From: Bacteroidota bacterium
GTDB lineage: Bacteria; Bacteroidota; Bacteroidia; Chitinophagales; Chitinophagaceae
Assembly: GCA_023423405.1 (NCBI GenBank)
Contig: JAFAFR010000018.1
Span: 1 to 6,594, forward strand
Direction of reading: 5' to 3'
DNA: 6,594 nt
Shown here: piece by piece, positions 1 through 6,369 of the stretch
How positions within the stretch are numbered: the stretch's first letter is position 1
Layout of the letters: the number at the start of each line of letters is the position of its first letter
Translations under genes and position numbers: made by a program
The notes under the pieces: model-generated
Told to the model about the DNA's origin: nothing
The model's database searches: none
The model's input: the letters and a program-made list of their open reading frames with translations, nothing else

Positions 1-1272
1 CTGTATTATAGGGCAGATGCTGATAATTACGATATTATTCTTAATTTATTGAGAATTGTAGAAGATAATTATACAAATTATATTGTTGAAAGTATTCAAC
101 GGTTGGTAGATGAAAAATTCGACTATTCCTCACTTGCAAATAATTATAATGATAATTTTAGTGCTATAGAAGAATATACAAACAAATTATTTTCTACTAA
201 TGATGTAAATGAAATAAGAAATGTATTTTATTTAGGCACGGGGAGATTAAACAGTAAAAGATATTTTGATAAACAAGGTTTACGTCAGTTAAGAGATTTT
301 GAACGTAGGGAAATACTTGTGCTATTTTTGAATATATTGTCAAAGACAGGTAGATACGTTATTTTTTGTATTGATGAAGTAGAAAAAATTAGAGAAAAGT
401 CAAAAGCACGATTTTCTCATTTTCTTACATCGCTGAGAGAATTAATTGATTTGTCTAATAAAATCAAAGGTCATTATCTAATTTTGGCATTAACGGATGG
501 GGTAGATAGTAATCTAATCCAATCAACAAATGAGCCGTTGTACCAACGTATAAGCCAACATATAATTGCTATAAATCCAATTACAGAGAAAAAGGATAAA
601 GAAGATTTAATTGACTACTTAAAAGAGTTATTCAATTCAGATGAAGATACTAATGAAGTACTCAAAAAATTGTCTAAAGAAACTGATACAAATAGTAATA
701 GACTTTTGATACAAAGGATTTCAGATATACTTTTTGGCAAAACAGAAAAGAAGAGTTTAGAAAAAGCATTAAAAGATAACTCTCTTTTTGAAATATTTAA
801 TGAAACTAAAAAAGATCTGGATGTAAATGTAGATGCTTTCAAAAATATACATCGTAAGTTTTTTGATCCTTTGGAATATTACCTTGACAGTTTTAATATC
901 AAAATTGAAGAGTTTACTAGCCAATTGAGATATTATTTCAACTATGAAACTGATACCTTCTGTTATTTTGTGTTCAGTAAAGATATATCGGTAATCGATA
1001 ATGAAATACTGAAAATAAAAAGCAGTATTGAATATTTGAATTTTGATAAGAAAACTTTCTTTAAGAATATTTCAATATTTGTTCCTGCCTCAATGGAATT
1101 GAACTATTCATATTTAGATAAATATGAGTTTCTGAAGGATTTTAAGCTTAATATAATTGATGTTCAAGATTTCGAAGATTTATTCACTCTATTGGAACTG
1201 TATAGACAGCATTTCGAGTACCAGTCAAAGCTTAAACCAATAATTGAAAACTATACTAATTCAAGTTTGTAG
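1..1272 (+). CDS. AAA/Orc-like P-loop ATPase, 5' end missing
   Basis: The frame is open from the first base, so the 423 visible residues are the C-terminal part of a longer protein; the TTG at 49 is probably an internal codon. Seen: a Walker B-like strand at visible residues 119-129 (YVIFCIDEVEK, acidic pair D125-E126). A sensor-1-like strand ending LALTD follows at about 162-166, then a YQRIS segment with R183 in the place of an arginine finger or sensor. This order (DE, about 40 residues, T/D strand, then YxxR) is like Orc/Cdc6 AAA ATPases and the BrxC/BrxD (DUF2791) P-loop proteins of BREX. The remaining 230 residues are charged, mostly helical in character, and unrecognised. No Walker A is visible; it should lie upstream of the window. 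It is the first visible gene of a three-gene run with a nuclease and a methyltransferase, so it probably supplies ATP-dependent sensing or DNA remodelling to a defence system. The ATPase call is fairly safe; the exact family is inference. Confidence 0.
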   Translation: MYYRADADNYDIILNLLRIVEDNYTNYIVESIQRLVDEKFDYSSLANNYNDNFSAIEEYTNKLFSTNDVNEIRNVFYLGTGRLNSKRYFDKQGLRQLRDFERREILVLFLNILSKTGRYVIFCIDEVEKIREKSKARFSHFLTSLRELIDLSNKIKGHYLILALTDGVDSNLIQSTNEPLYQRISQHIIAINPITEKKDKEDLIDYLKELFNSDEDTNEVLKKLSKETDTNSNRLLIQRISDILFGKTEKKSLEKALKDNSLFEIFNETKKDLDVNVDAFKNIHRKFFDPLEYYLDSFNIKIEEFTSQLRYYFNYETDTFCYFVFSKDISVIDNEILKIKSSIEYLNFDKKTFFKNISIFVPASMELNYSYLDKYEFLKDFKLNIIDVQDFEDLFTLLELYRQHFEYQSKLKPIIENYTNSSL

Positions 1273-1273
1273 T

Positions 1274-3004
1274 ATGTTTGATAATAATAACAAAATATTT
1301 GCGTATAAGATTATCTTGAAACTTGATCCTTATCTAGTGGCATTGTTTAATCTATGTTATGATGTATTCGTTAAATTAGAAAACATTACGGATGATAAAG
1401 AAGATGTAAAACATGCAGTTTCTCTATTCTCTGATGATTTTTATGAGATGTTAGAAATAAATAAAGATGAATATCTAGATCAAGACGAAAATAGTCAATA
1501 TACGTATACAAAAGAACAGTTTTTCGATACTCTTGCTATCCATTTAAATTTACATTATTTAAGAAGTGAAGTATTCTTATCTAAATTTAAAACAAAAGAA
1601 TTTTTGTATTATTTTAAAGATAAGTTTTCCATCTATTCTACATTGCCTAAAAAGAGAGAAGTTGAGAATAGCTTAAATGATAAATTTAAAACGATAAATG
1701 TAATAGGTGAAATTATAGACAATCTGAACGAGGAGAAATTAAGAGATTCGATAAAAAATATTTCCACAATCTATGATTTAAATAAAGCAGGTCGGTATAT
1801 AAAAGTAATTAGTGAGGAGAATTTGAAGCCTCAATTATTATACATTAAAGCTGATTTACTGAATTTAGAATCGGTGGAAATGATTGATGTAGATATAGAG
1901 AATATCTGGATTAACTATGAACATGAACTAACTAGTGAATTAGACTTTGATTTGAATAGTGATGAATATTATGTTGTTGTTGACAAAGAATCAGAAGATA
2001 AAAGTGTTATAGGAATTAAAGTTAATGATCATATTCTGTTAAAGTATAATGTAGATTCGAAAAAATACATCAAAGAAGAAAATTCTAATCTTCATTTGTG
2101 GCAATTACTTAAAGAGAATTATTTAAGAAAACGAACACAAACCTTTTTGTATGATTCTGAACTTATTCAAAACTTTAAAGAAAAAAGTAAAGAAGGAGAC
2201 TTTAATAAACTATTGTGTAACCTTAAGCATAATTTATATATAGATAGAAGTGTACCCATAAAAGCAGATTATCAATGTTTTTTTGAAGAATTTATTATTC
2301 TTAAGAATTTGAATGATTTGTCAAATTTCAATTTTTTTCTTCCAGATGAGAACGTTGAAAAAGAACTTTTAGGAATTTACACCGAGCAAAAAATAGGTAA
2401 GAAATACAATTTATTGCACTATTTCAAACATAAAGATGATAGGTATACAGAAGGTTTTGTGAATTCTGAACCTCAGAAAAAGGAAAAACTTAAGGTGCAT
2501 ATACTAAAGGCTGAATTGTCATTTTATTTAGTTGAAAAATATTATGAAGATCTTATTGAAGATTTACTCACAGAGTTAAATCTTGATTTTGTAAGTAATG
2601 TTGAATTGTGTATAAATGGAGAATCAAAAGCGGAGTTTGATTTTGTAATCTTTAAAGATAATAAATTCTACTTTTTAGAAGCTAAGACTACACTCACTAA
2701 AGATAACGTTTATGATACCTCTAAAAAATATAATAATAACATTGAATATTTAAAGCAGATAACAAATAGCAATTTGCAAAATTTTACTTTTATTCTGCTA
2801 GGATTTTTGAGTGATCAAAATATCGATAACTACAGGCATTTCTTTACTGATCAGGTTTACAATACTCCGAGGGAAGGTTTTGCAGTTACTCCATACAGAT
2901 TCAAAGTACCGTTTTTTGGTCATCAAGATTTAGGGTTGGAATGTATTACAGAACCTGAACTTTTAAAATTAAAAGAATTTATTAAAGAAATATGCCAGAT
3001 ATAG
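1274..3004 (+). CDS. PD-(D/E)xK nuclease-domain protein of defence operon
   Basis: The protein has 576 residues from the ATG at 1274, one base after the ATPase stop. A longer start (TTG at 1244) would overlap the ATPase and add ten residues; the ATG is preferred. Seen: near the C terminus, a helix containing E414 (AELSFYLVEKYYEDL) is followed by a strand with D456 (AEFDFVIF) and then FLEAKTT with E469 and K471. The D-x12-E-x-K spacing is the PD-(D/E)xK nuclease core. Both spacing and style resemble the C-terminal nuclease of DUF1887 (Card1/Can2) proteins and other restriction enzymes. The first 400 residues are acidic and lysine-rich and unrecognised; they may sense a signal, bind DNA or contact the ATPase. 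Q503 and further helices follow the core (KYNNNIEYLKQI), as is common in this fold. Its place between an ATPase and a DNA methyltransferase makes DNA cleavage of unmodified invaders the likely job. DNA is the inferred substrate; RNA cannot be excluded. Confidence 0.
   Translation: MFDNNNKIFAYKIILKLDPYLVALFNLCYDVFVKLENITDDKEDVKHAVSLFSDDFYEMLEINKDEYLDQDENSQYTYTKEQFFDTLAIHLNLHYLRSEVFLSKFKTKEFLYYFKDKFSIYSTLPKKREVENSLNDKFKTINVIGEIIDNLNEEKLRDSIKNISTIYDLNKAGRYIKVISEENLKPQLLYIKADLLNLESVEMIDVDIENIWINYEHELTSELDFDLNSDEYYVVVDKESEDKSVIGIKVNDHILLKYNVDSKKYIKEENSNLHLWQLLKENYLRKRTQTFLYDSELIQNFKEKSKEGDFNKLLCNLKHNLYIDRSVPIKADYQCFFEEFIILKNLNDLSNFNFFLPDENVEKELLGIYTEQKIGKKYNLLHYFKHKDDRYTEGFVNSEPQKKEKLKVHILKAELSFYLVEKYYEDLIEDLLTELNLDFVSNVELCINGESKAEFDFVIFKDNKFYFLEAKTTLTKDNVYDTSKKYNNNIEYLKQITNSNLQNFTFILLGFLSDQNIDNYRHFFTDQVYNTPREGFAVTPYRFKVPFFGHQDLGLECITEPELLKLKEFIKEICQI
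2992..3004 (+). other. 13-base overlap of nuclease and methyltransferase genes
   Basis: The methyltransferase ATG at 2992 lies inside the last codons of the nuclease gene, whose TAG is at 3002-3004. The purine-rich stretch just upstream (AAAGAA) is the only possible ribosome-binding signal. With the one-base gap between the ATPase and nuclease genes (1272/1274), this shows that the three genes are one transcription unit and probably made in fixed proportion. Confidence 0.
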
Positions 3005-4056
3005 TATTACCCCAAACTAGATATTATGGTTCAAAAAGAAAAATAGTAGACAAAATATGGAACATTATAGTTAATGAAGCTAACTTAGAATTTGATTCTG
3101 TGTTAGATGTTTTTGGAGGTTCCGCTTCATTCTCTTATTTTGCTAAGTTAAATCAGAAACAAGTTTTATATAATGACATCTTTCAATTTAATACTATAAT
3201 TGGTAGAAAACTAATCGAACAAAATACCAATGAATTGACTTATGAGAATGCAGTTGGATTGTTTGACAGATTTCCAGAAGTTAATTATTTAAACCATATC
3301 GGTGAATATTATAATGACATCTATTTTACCGATGAAGAAAACAATCAAATAGATGTTTATATACAAAATGTATTAGCATTAGAAAATGAAAATATAAAGT
3401 GCAGTGCTTTGTATATTCTTTTTCAAAGTTGTCTTATGAAAAGACCTTATAATTTATTTCATAGAAGAAATCTAAATATGAGATTAAATTATACGACGGG
3501 TAATTTTGGAAATAAGCAGACATGGGAAAGGAGTTTTCAAGAACTTTTCGTAAGATTCATTGAAGAGTTGGATCAGGTTTGTTTTAATAATGGAAGAATA
3601 AATACTGCACATAATTCTAGTGCTCTAAATTGCCATTTAAATGCAGATTTGGTGTATATTGATCCTCCTTATTTCAAAAAGGAAAGTTCCACCTCTTATC
3701 ATAGTAAATATCATTTTCTTGAAGGATTGGTAAATTATTACGATATCCCAGAGAATATAAATTTTAACAAAAATAACCGAGAAATTGTAATAAATGCATC
3801 TAGAGAGTTCGAGGATAAAAATAATTTTTTGAATGATTTGATAATTCTGATTAACAATCATCTCAATTCACACATTGTAATATCATATAGAAACAATGGT
3901 ATTCCTTCAATAGAAGAAATTAGTGAATTGTTGAGGGAGTTTAATGTTTTTGAAGTTTTAGAATATAATCTGGGAAAATACAATTATGCCTTAAATAAAA
4001 ACAATAATGTAAACGAAGAAGTACTATTTGTTTGTAAAAATATCAGCAGAATTTAG
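2992..4056 (+). CDS. D12-class adenine-N6 DNA methyltransferase
   Basis: This 354-residue protein transfers a methyl group from S-adenosylmethionine to adenine N6 in DNA. Motifs appear in the order expected for D12 (Dam-like) enzymes. An N-terminal RYYGSKRKI at 10-18 takes the place of the usual motif X RYxGGK. Motif I is LDVFGGSAS (38-46, D39), and YND lies at 60-62. About 150 residues follow that should hold the target-recognition domain. The catalytic motif IV, VYIDPPY, is at 221-227 with D224-PPY. A strand HIVISYRNNG near 294-303 fits the later part of the fold. All key residues are present and the length is normal, so the enzyme is probably active. The ATG overlaps the nuclease gene by 13 bases, which suggests translational coupling. 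The likely role is to mark host DNA as self against the nuclease and ATPase. A solitary regulatory methylase is the alternative, but the overlap argues against it. Confidence 0.
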   Translation: MPDIVLPQTRYYGSKRKIVDKIWNIIVNEANLEFDSVLDVFGGSASFSYFAKLNQKQVLYNDIFQFNTIIGRKLIEQNTNELTYENAVGLFDRFPEVNYLNHIGEYYNDIYFTDEENNQIDVYIQNVLALENENIKCSALYILFQSCLMKRPYNLFHRRNLNMRLNYTTGNFGNKQTWERSFQELFVRFIEELDQVCFNNGRINTAHNSSALNCHLNADLVYIDPPYFKKESSTSYHSKYHFLEGLVNYYDIPENINFNKNNREIVINASREFEDKNNFLNDLIILINNHLNSHIVISYRNNGIPSIEEISELLREFNVFEVLEYNLGKYNYALNKNNNVNEEVLFVCKNISRI

Positions 4057-4134
4057 TTACAGAATTTCAATTTACATTTAAAACTTGTAATATTAATTTA
4101 ATTCAGATAACAAATTCACTTGAATTTGATGTAT
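4057..4134. other. Intergenic gap between convergent genes
   Basis: Seventy-eight bases of strongly AT-rich DNA separate the stop of the methyltransferase from the stop of the opposite-strand gene. It contains one short palindrome, listed separately. There is no GC-rich hairpin with a T-run, so no strong intrinsic terminator is seen here. Confidence 0.
4112..4127. terminator. Weak palindrome, possible bidirectional terminator
   Basis: AAATTCA and TGAATTT are perfect inverted copies separated by CT. The position between two convergent genes fits a shared terminator. The stem is almost all A-T and the loop is only two bases, so it would be weak as RNA; chance is a fair alternative. Confidence 0.
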
Positions 4135-5265
4135 TTAATTGTTTGAAAATTTGCCTTCAAAATATTTTACAGATTTTAATTGATTTTGATCGTCTATCCA
4201 AATAATATATTTTCTAACTTTTTGATAGTGTTCAATTTCTTCAATATTCTTGTTTGAAGGATTTTTTTTAATAAAATGGTTAGCTATCCAAAATAATTTC
4301 ATTCTGTTGTTATTTAATTCATTAAGAAGGATGTTTTTATCAATCAAAATAATAGATTGAGAATCGCCATAGCTAAATCTTTCCGTATTAATTTCATGAT
4401 CAAATCCTACTATATCTGAATTGATATTTAGATAGTTATTATTATCTAATTCTGAAAGGCTAAGTAGTTTTCTAATCTTTTTAGATGGTATAATAACTTC
4501 TTTTTCTCCGTCAACATTATCTTTCATAACTCTGGTGAGACAAGAAAACACATATTTGCCATCATCAAATTCGGTCTGATTGTATTTTTCCTCTATCCAA
4601 TCCATCCAGAACAAGTTTGAAGGATTAGTGTAAGTATTGGTATCGGGACGTCCAAAATCACTTAAGCGGATGGAATTTGAATCTTTACAAAATTGTTTTA
4701 GAAATAAATCAAAATCTGTTTCATTTATGAGATAACTACAGCAATCAATGTAGGAATTTATCGTTTCTGACGAATTGGTTAAACCTGTACTTTGGTATAT
4801 AGACAAATACTCTTTTTCAATATCTGAATTAAAGTCAAGATTATTGTACTTAAGCCAATTGTTGAAATCTATTTCAGGGTTATTATTTATAATTTTATCG
4901 ATCTCAATAGCGGTATTTTCTAAATTATTTATTTCAGGTGCTAGTTCCTCTTTTATTATCCATGATGGTGGGTTGAAGTATTCCTCGACCTGGTTTTCAA
5001 GATTGGTTTGTAAATCTTCTGCAGGGTTATTGATATGTACAATTTTTGAATAATCATCAATCCATCTAAATTCCCTGTTTTCATCATCATATTCATAAGG
5101 TAAATAATCGGATAGATACCCTTTTAAATAATGAACAGCTAACCAAACATATTTTTCTTCAAAAGTAAATTTTTCACTCTTGCTTCCATGTGTTGCATCA
5201 GTATTGACATACCCTGTTTCTCTATTAAAACCTAATGATTTGATATATGCTATCGCTGTAGCCAT
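4135..5265 (-). CDS. C-terminal fragment of a large protein, possibly AVAST-like
   Basis: From its first ATG (5265) this frame codes 376 residues. The frame is open and protein-like for a further 54 codons upstream, to a TGA at 5428-5430, with no ATG, GTG or TTG start there. The ATG is therefore probably internal and the gene is the tail of a larger one. Seen: an N-terminal segment with FEEKYVWLAVHYLKGYLSD at 35-53, VIIPSKKIRKLL at 257-268, and SIILIDKNILL at 304-314 followed by KLFWIA. I associate this pattern (xKYxWxA, then PSK, then a LxxFW strand) with the C-terminal part of large STAND or AVAST-type defence proteins, but I recall it only loosely. No ATPase, nuclease or protease motif is visible in the part kept. 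It is oriented against the methyltransferase operon and is not part of it. As an isolated tail it is probably non-functional. Its directly abutting neighbour is an integrase remnant. Confidence 0.
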   Translation of the reverse strand: MATAIAYIKSLGFNRETGYVNTDATHGSKSEKFTFEEKYVWLAVHYLKGYLSDYLPYEYDDENREFRWIDDYSKIVHINNPAEDLQTNLENQVEEYFNPPSWIIKEELAPEINNLENTAIEIDKIINNNPEIDFNNWLKYNNLDFNSDIEKEYLSIYQSTGLTNSSETINSYIDCCSYLINETDFDLFLKQFCKDSNSIRLSDFGRPDTNTYTNPSNLFWMDWIEEKYNQTEFDDGKYVFSCLTRVMKDNVDGEKEVIIPSKKIRKLLSLSELDNNNYLNINSDIVGFDHEINTERFSYGDSQSIILIDKNILLNELNNNRMKLFWIANHFIKKNPSNKNIEEIEHYQKVRKYIIWIDDQNQLKSVKYFEGKFSNN

Positions 5266-5427
5266 TCCCCATATTCTTGCTGAGGTACTGTTATTGATTA
5301 ATACACTATATTTCTGGTAAAAATCTGTTATATAGGGATTCTCTTTATCGTAGGAAAGCGAATTGAATCCTGTATCAATCGATAAAAAATCATCATAGGC
5401 TTTTTTAATTACACAAGCTGTTCTAAC
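5266..5427 (-). pseudogene. In-frame upstream remnant of the same large gene
   Basis: Reading the frame of the 376-residue product backwards from its ATG gives 54 uninterrupted codons, including KKAYDDFLSIDTGFNSLSYD and, next to the ATG, NSTSARIWG. The composition matches the downstream protein and not random DNA. The true gene sequence probably begins near 5411, because bases 5412-5427 read as the end of the integrase fragment in another frame. No start codon lies in this stretch, so it supports truncation of the gene at its 5' end. Confidence 0.
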
Positions 5428-5699
5428 TCATTTCGTAGCAGATAACCTATGTCTTTCTTGGTATTCTTATATTCGCTGAACGGATTAAAGGCAAGATACT
5501 TTCTACTCATTGCCAATCGGCAAAGCGTAGTAAATCCAATCATATACAGCCAAATGGTATTGTGTGTCAAACTTTGATCATCACGCAGATAGTAATCAAA
5601 TTCCTGTACAAAATAACTGTAACCTTTCCGTTTTTCTTCGGGGCATTCTTTTTAAGGTAAAACAATATCTTAAACGTAGATTTTTTTTGTCGCTTCCAT
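5409..5699 (-). pseudogene. Tyrosine recombinase (integrase) remnant
   Basis: This was a site-specific recombinase of a Bacteroidota-type mobile element. Two pieces are readable in different frames. Just after an ATG at 5699-5697, bases 5695-5624 read KRQKKSTFKILFYLKKNAPK and then KNGK, the typical beginning of the arm-binding domain in these integrases. It is out of frame with the ATG by one base, as if a G had been added after ATG. From about 5639 the next frame reads KGYSYFVQEFDYYLRDDQSL, then THNTIWLYMIGF and AFNPFSEY, and ends ELEQLV before TAA at 5411-5409. This is the SAM-like core-binding domain. About 100 or more residues between the pieces are missing, and so is the entire catalytic domain with its R-H-R-Y residues. 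Intact relatives are about 400 residues, so the remnant is inactive. It is richer in GC than the genes to its left. The identification as an integrase is strong; the parent element is unknown. Confidence 0.
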
Positions 5700-5829
5700 A
5701 CTCACAATTCTTAATGATAAAATTAAACCTATGTGAGCTACGAAACAATATGAAAAACTATGCAGAAAACTGAAATACAATATTTTAAATGTGCTTTTTA
5801 TATTTTCCAAGAGTAATGTTTTAGAAATC

Positions 5830-5867
5830 TTACTTTTGCCAATCTTTGCTTTTTTCTGCTTTTTGCC
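5830..5867 (+). repeat. TTTGC repeat cluster, possible old att region
   Basis: TTTTGCC occurs at 5834-5840 and 5861-5867, with a further TTTGC at 5845-5849. The bases 5830-5839 match the CTnDOT core consensus GTANNTTTGC at seven of its eight defined positions (the first G is T). The location about 130 bases upstream of the old integrase start suits an attachment or arm-binding site. In AT-rich DNA such matches are common, so this is a suggestion only. Confidence 0.
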
Positions 5868-5884
5868 TCGTCACCAAAAAATCA

Positions 5885-5930
5885 TAAAACGGTTGTAATT
5901 CCGTTATTTATAGCCGTTTTACCTATTTTT
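5885..5930 (+). terminator. Hairpin followed by T-run, possible terminator
   Basis: TAAAACGG (5885-5892) pairs perfectly with CCGTTTTA (5914-5921) across a 21-base loop, and a TATTTTTT run follows within a few bases. The loop contains another CCGTT that could pair with AACGG of the left arm, giving an alternative shorter hairpin. It could be a terminator for leftward-lost genes or a protein-binding site. The long loop makes it weaker than a typical terminator. Confidence 0.
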
Positions 5931-5938
5931 TATCTTTG
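5931..5938 (+). promoter_or_regulatory. Lone Bacteroidota -7-like box
   Basis: TATCTTTG fits the Bacteroidota -7 consensus TAnnTTTG. No TTG is found at the usual distance upstream for a -33 box, and no gene starts soon downstream on this strand. It is recorded as a weak match only. Confidence 0.
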
Positions 5939-6043
5939 ATGTATTTTTACTGAAAATTTATTTTAAAATTCTTTATGTTTAACCAGCATCTTGCGGGGAT
6001 TTTTTTTATTGAAGAGAGTCTGTCAAAGTGGACAACTGTATTG

Positions 6044-6077
6044 AATTGGGATTGACGCTGCACAGATCCCAATTTTT
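6044..6077 (+). terminator. Rho-independent-type hairpin with T5 tail
   Basis: AATTGGGAT (6044-6052) and ATCCCAATT (6066-6074) form a perfect 9-base stem with a 13-base loop. The last two stem bases run into a TTTTT stretch (6073-6077). This is the strongest terminator-like structure in the window. It faces the + strand, yet no gene ends just before it, which suggests that the gene it served has been lost. A terminal structure of an insertion sequence is the alternative. Confidence 0.
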
Positions 6078-6136
6078 GACCTACAGAAGAAATGAATAAA
6101 TTGCGATCTGTATTCTTTGCATTTCAACAGTTTCCC

Positions 6137-6153
6137 ATAAAAGTATCTTTTAT
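6137..6153. repeat. A-T hairpin
   Basis: ATAAAAG and CTTTTAT are perfect inverted copies around TAT. The stem is seven bases and nearly all A-T. No function can be assigned. Confidence 0.
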
Positions 6154-6369
6154 ACTTTGTAATTTGCTTTTACCACAATAAGAAAGATGTTTTCAAGCAG
6201 TTTATAACATGAATCACAAACAATGGTTTAAAATTAACATTGATTTTATTTACGGAGTATGATAAAGAAAAAATGAAAACACACCTACCCTACTCTGAAA
6301 TACGATCAATCCAGTGTATTATCCTCTATAACGGAAATATCATCTAAAAAGCGATTTGATTCTTACTAC

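Larger units (their letters stand above)
5700..6369. other. Gene-free stretch with hairpins beside integrase remnant
   Basis: I find no convincing gene in these 670 bases; frames on both strands are short and broken. The stretch contains a 6-base inverted pair (CTCACA 5701-5706, TGTGAG 5732-5737) just upstream of the old integrase start. It also holds a cluster of TTTGC motifs (5835-5866), two hairpins followed by T-runs (5885-5921 and 6044-6074) and one A-T hairpin (6137-6153). In intact elements the recombination site usually lies on this side of the integrase start, so an old attachment site could be here. The rest looks like decayed mobile-element DNA. Confidence 0.

Noticed and set aside
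615..842. A 75-codon open frame on the - strand inside the ATPase gene.
   Set aside because: It is the reverse shadow of a gene with clear ATPase motifs, and its serine- and leucine-rich product looks like an antisense translation.
1244..1273. A TTG start giving the nuclease ten more residues.
   Set aside because: The ATG at 1274 sits one base after the preceding stop, and the extra residues would only read the end of the ATPase gene in another frame.
3637..3861. A 74-codon open frame on the - strand inside the methyltransferase gene.
   Set aside because: It lies over the DPPY region of a well-supported gene and has an isoleucine-rich product typical of a shadow frame.
4775..5053. A 92-codon open frame on the + strand.
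   Set aside because: It is antisense to the truncated large gene, whose frame has the more natural composition.
5564..5773. A 69-codon open frame on the + strand.
   Set aside because: It is antisense to recognisable integrase sequence and has no family resemblance.
4125..5946. A 12-base direct repeat, TTTGATGTATTT, at 4125-4136 and 5935-5946, flanking the truncated gene and the integrase remnant like attL/attR.
   Set aside because: In DNA this AT-rich several 12-base repeats are expected by chance in 6.6 kb, and the first copy overlaps a stop codon region with no other sign of an element edge.
6092..6181. A 29-residue hydrophobic open frame starting MNKLRSVFFAF on the + strand.
   Set aside because: It could be a small membrane peptide, but it has no clear ribosome-binding site or promoter and covers an A-T hairpin; chance is likelier.
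6273..6347. A 24-residue open frame starting MKTHLPYSEIR on the + strand, after a purine-rich stretch.
   Set aside because: It is too short and unrecognised, with no promoter or conservation evidence available.
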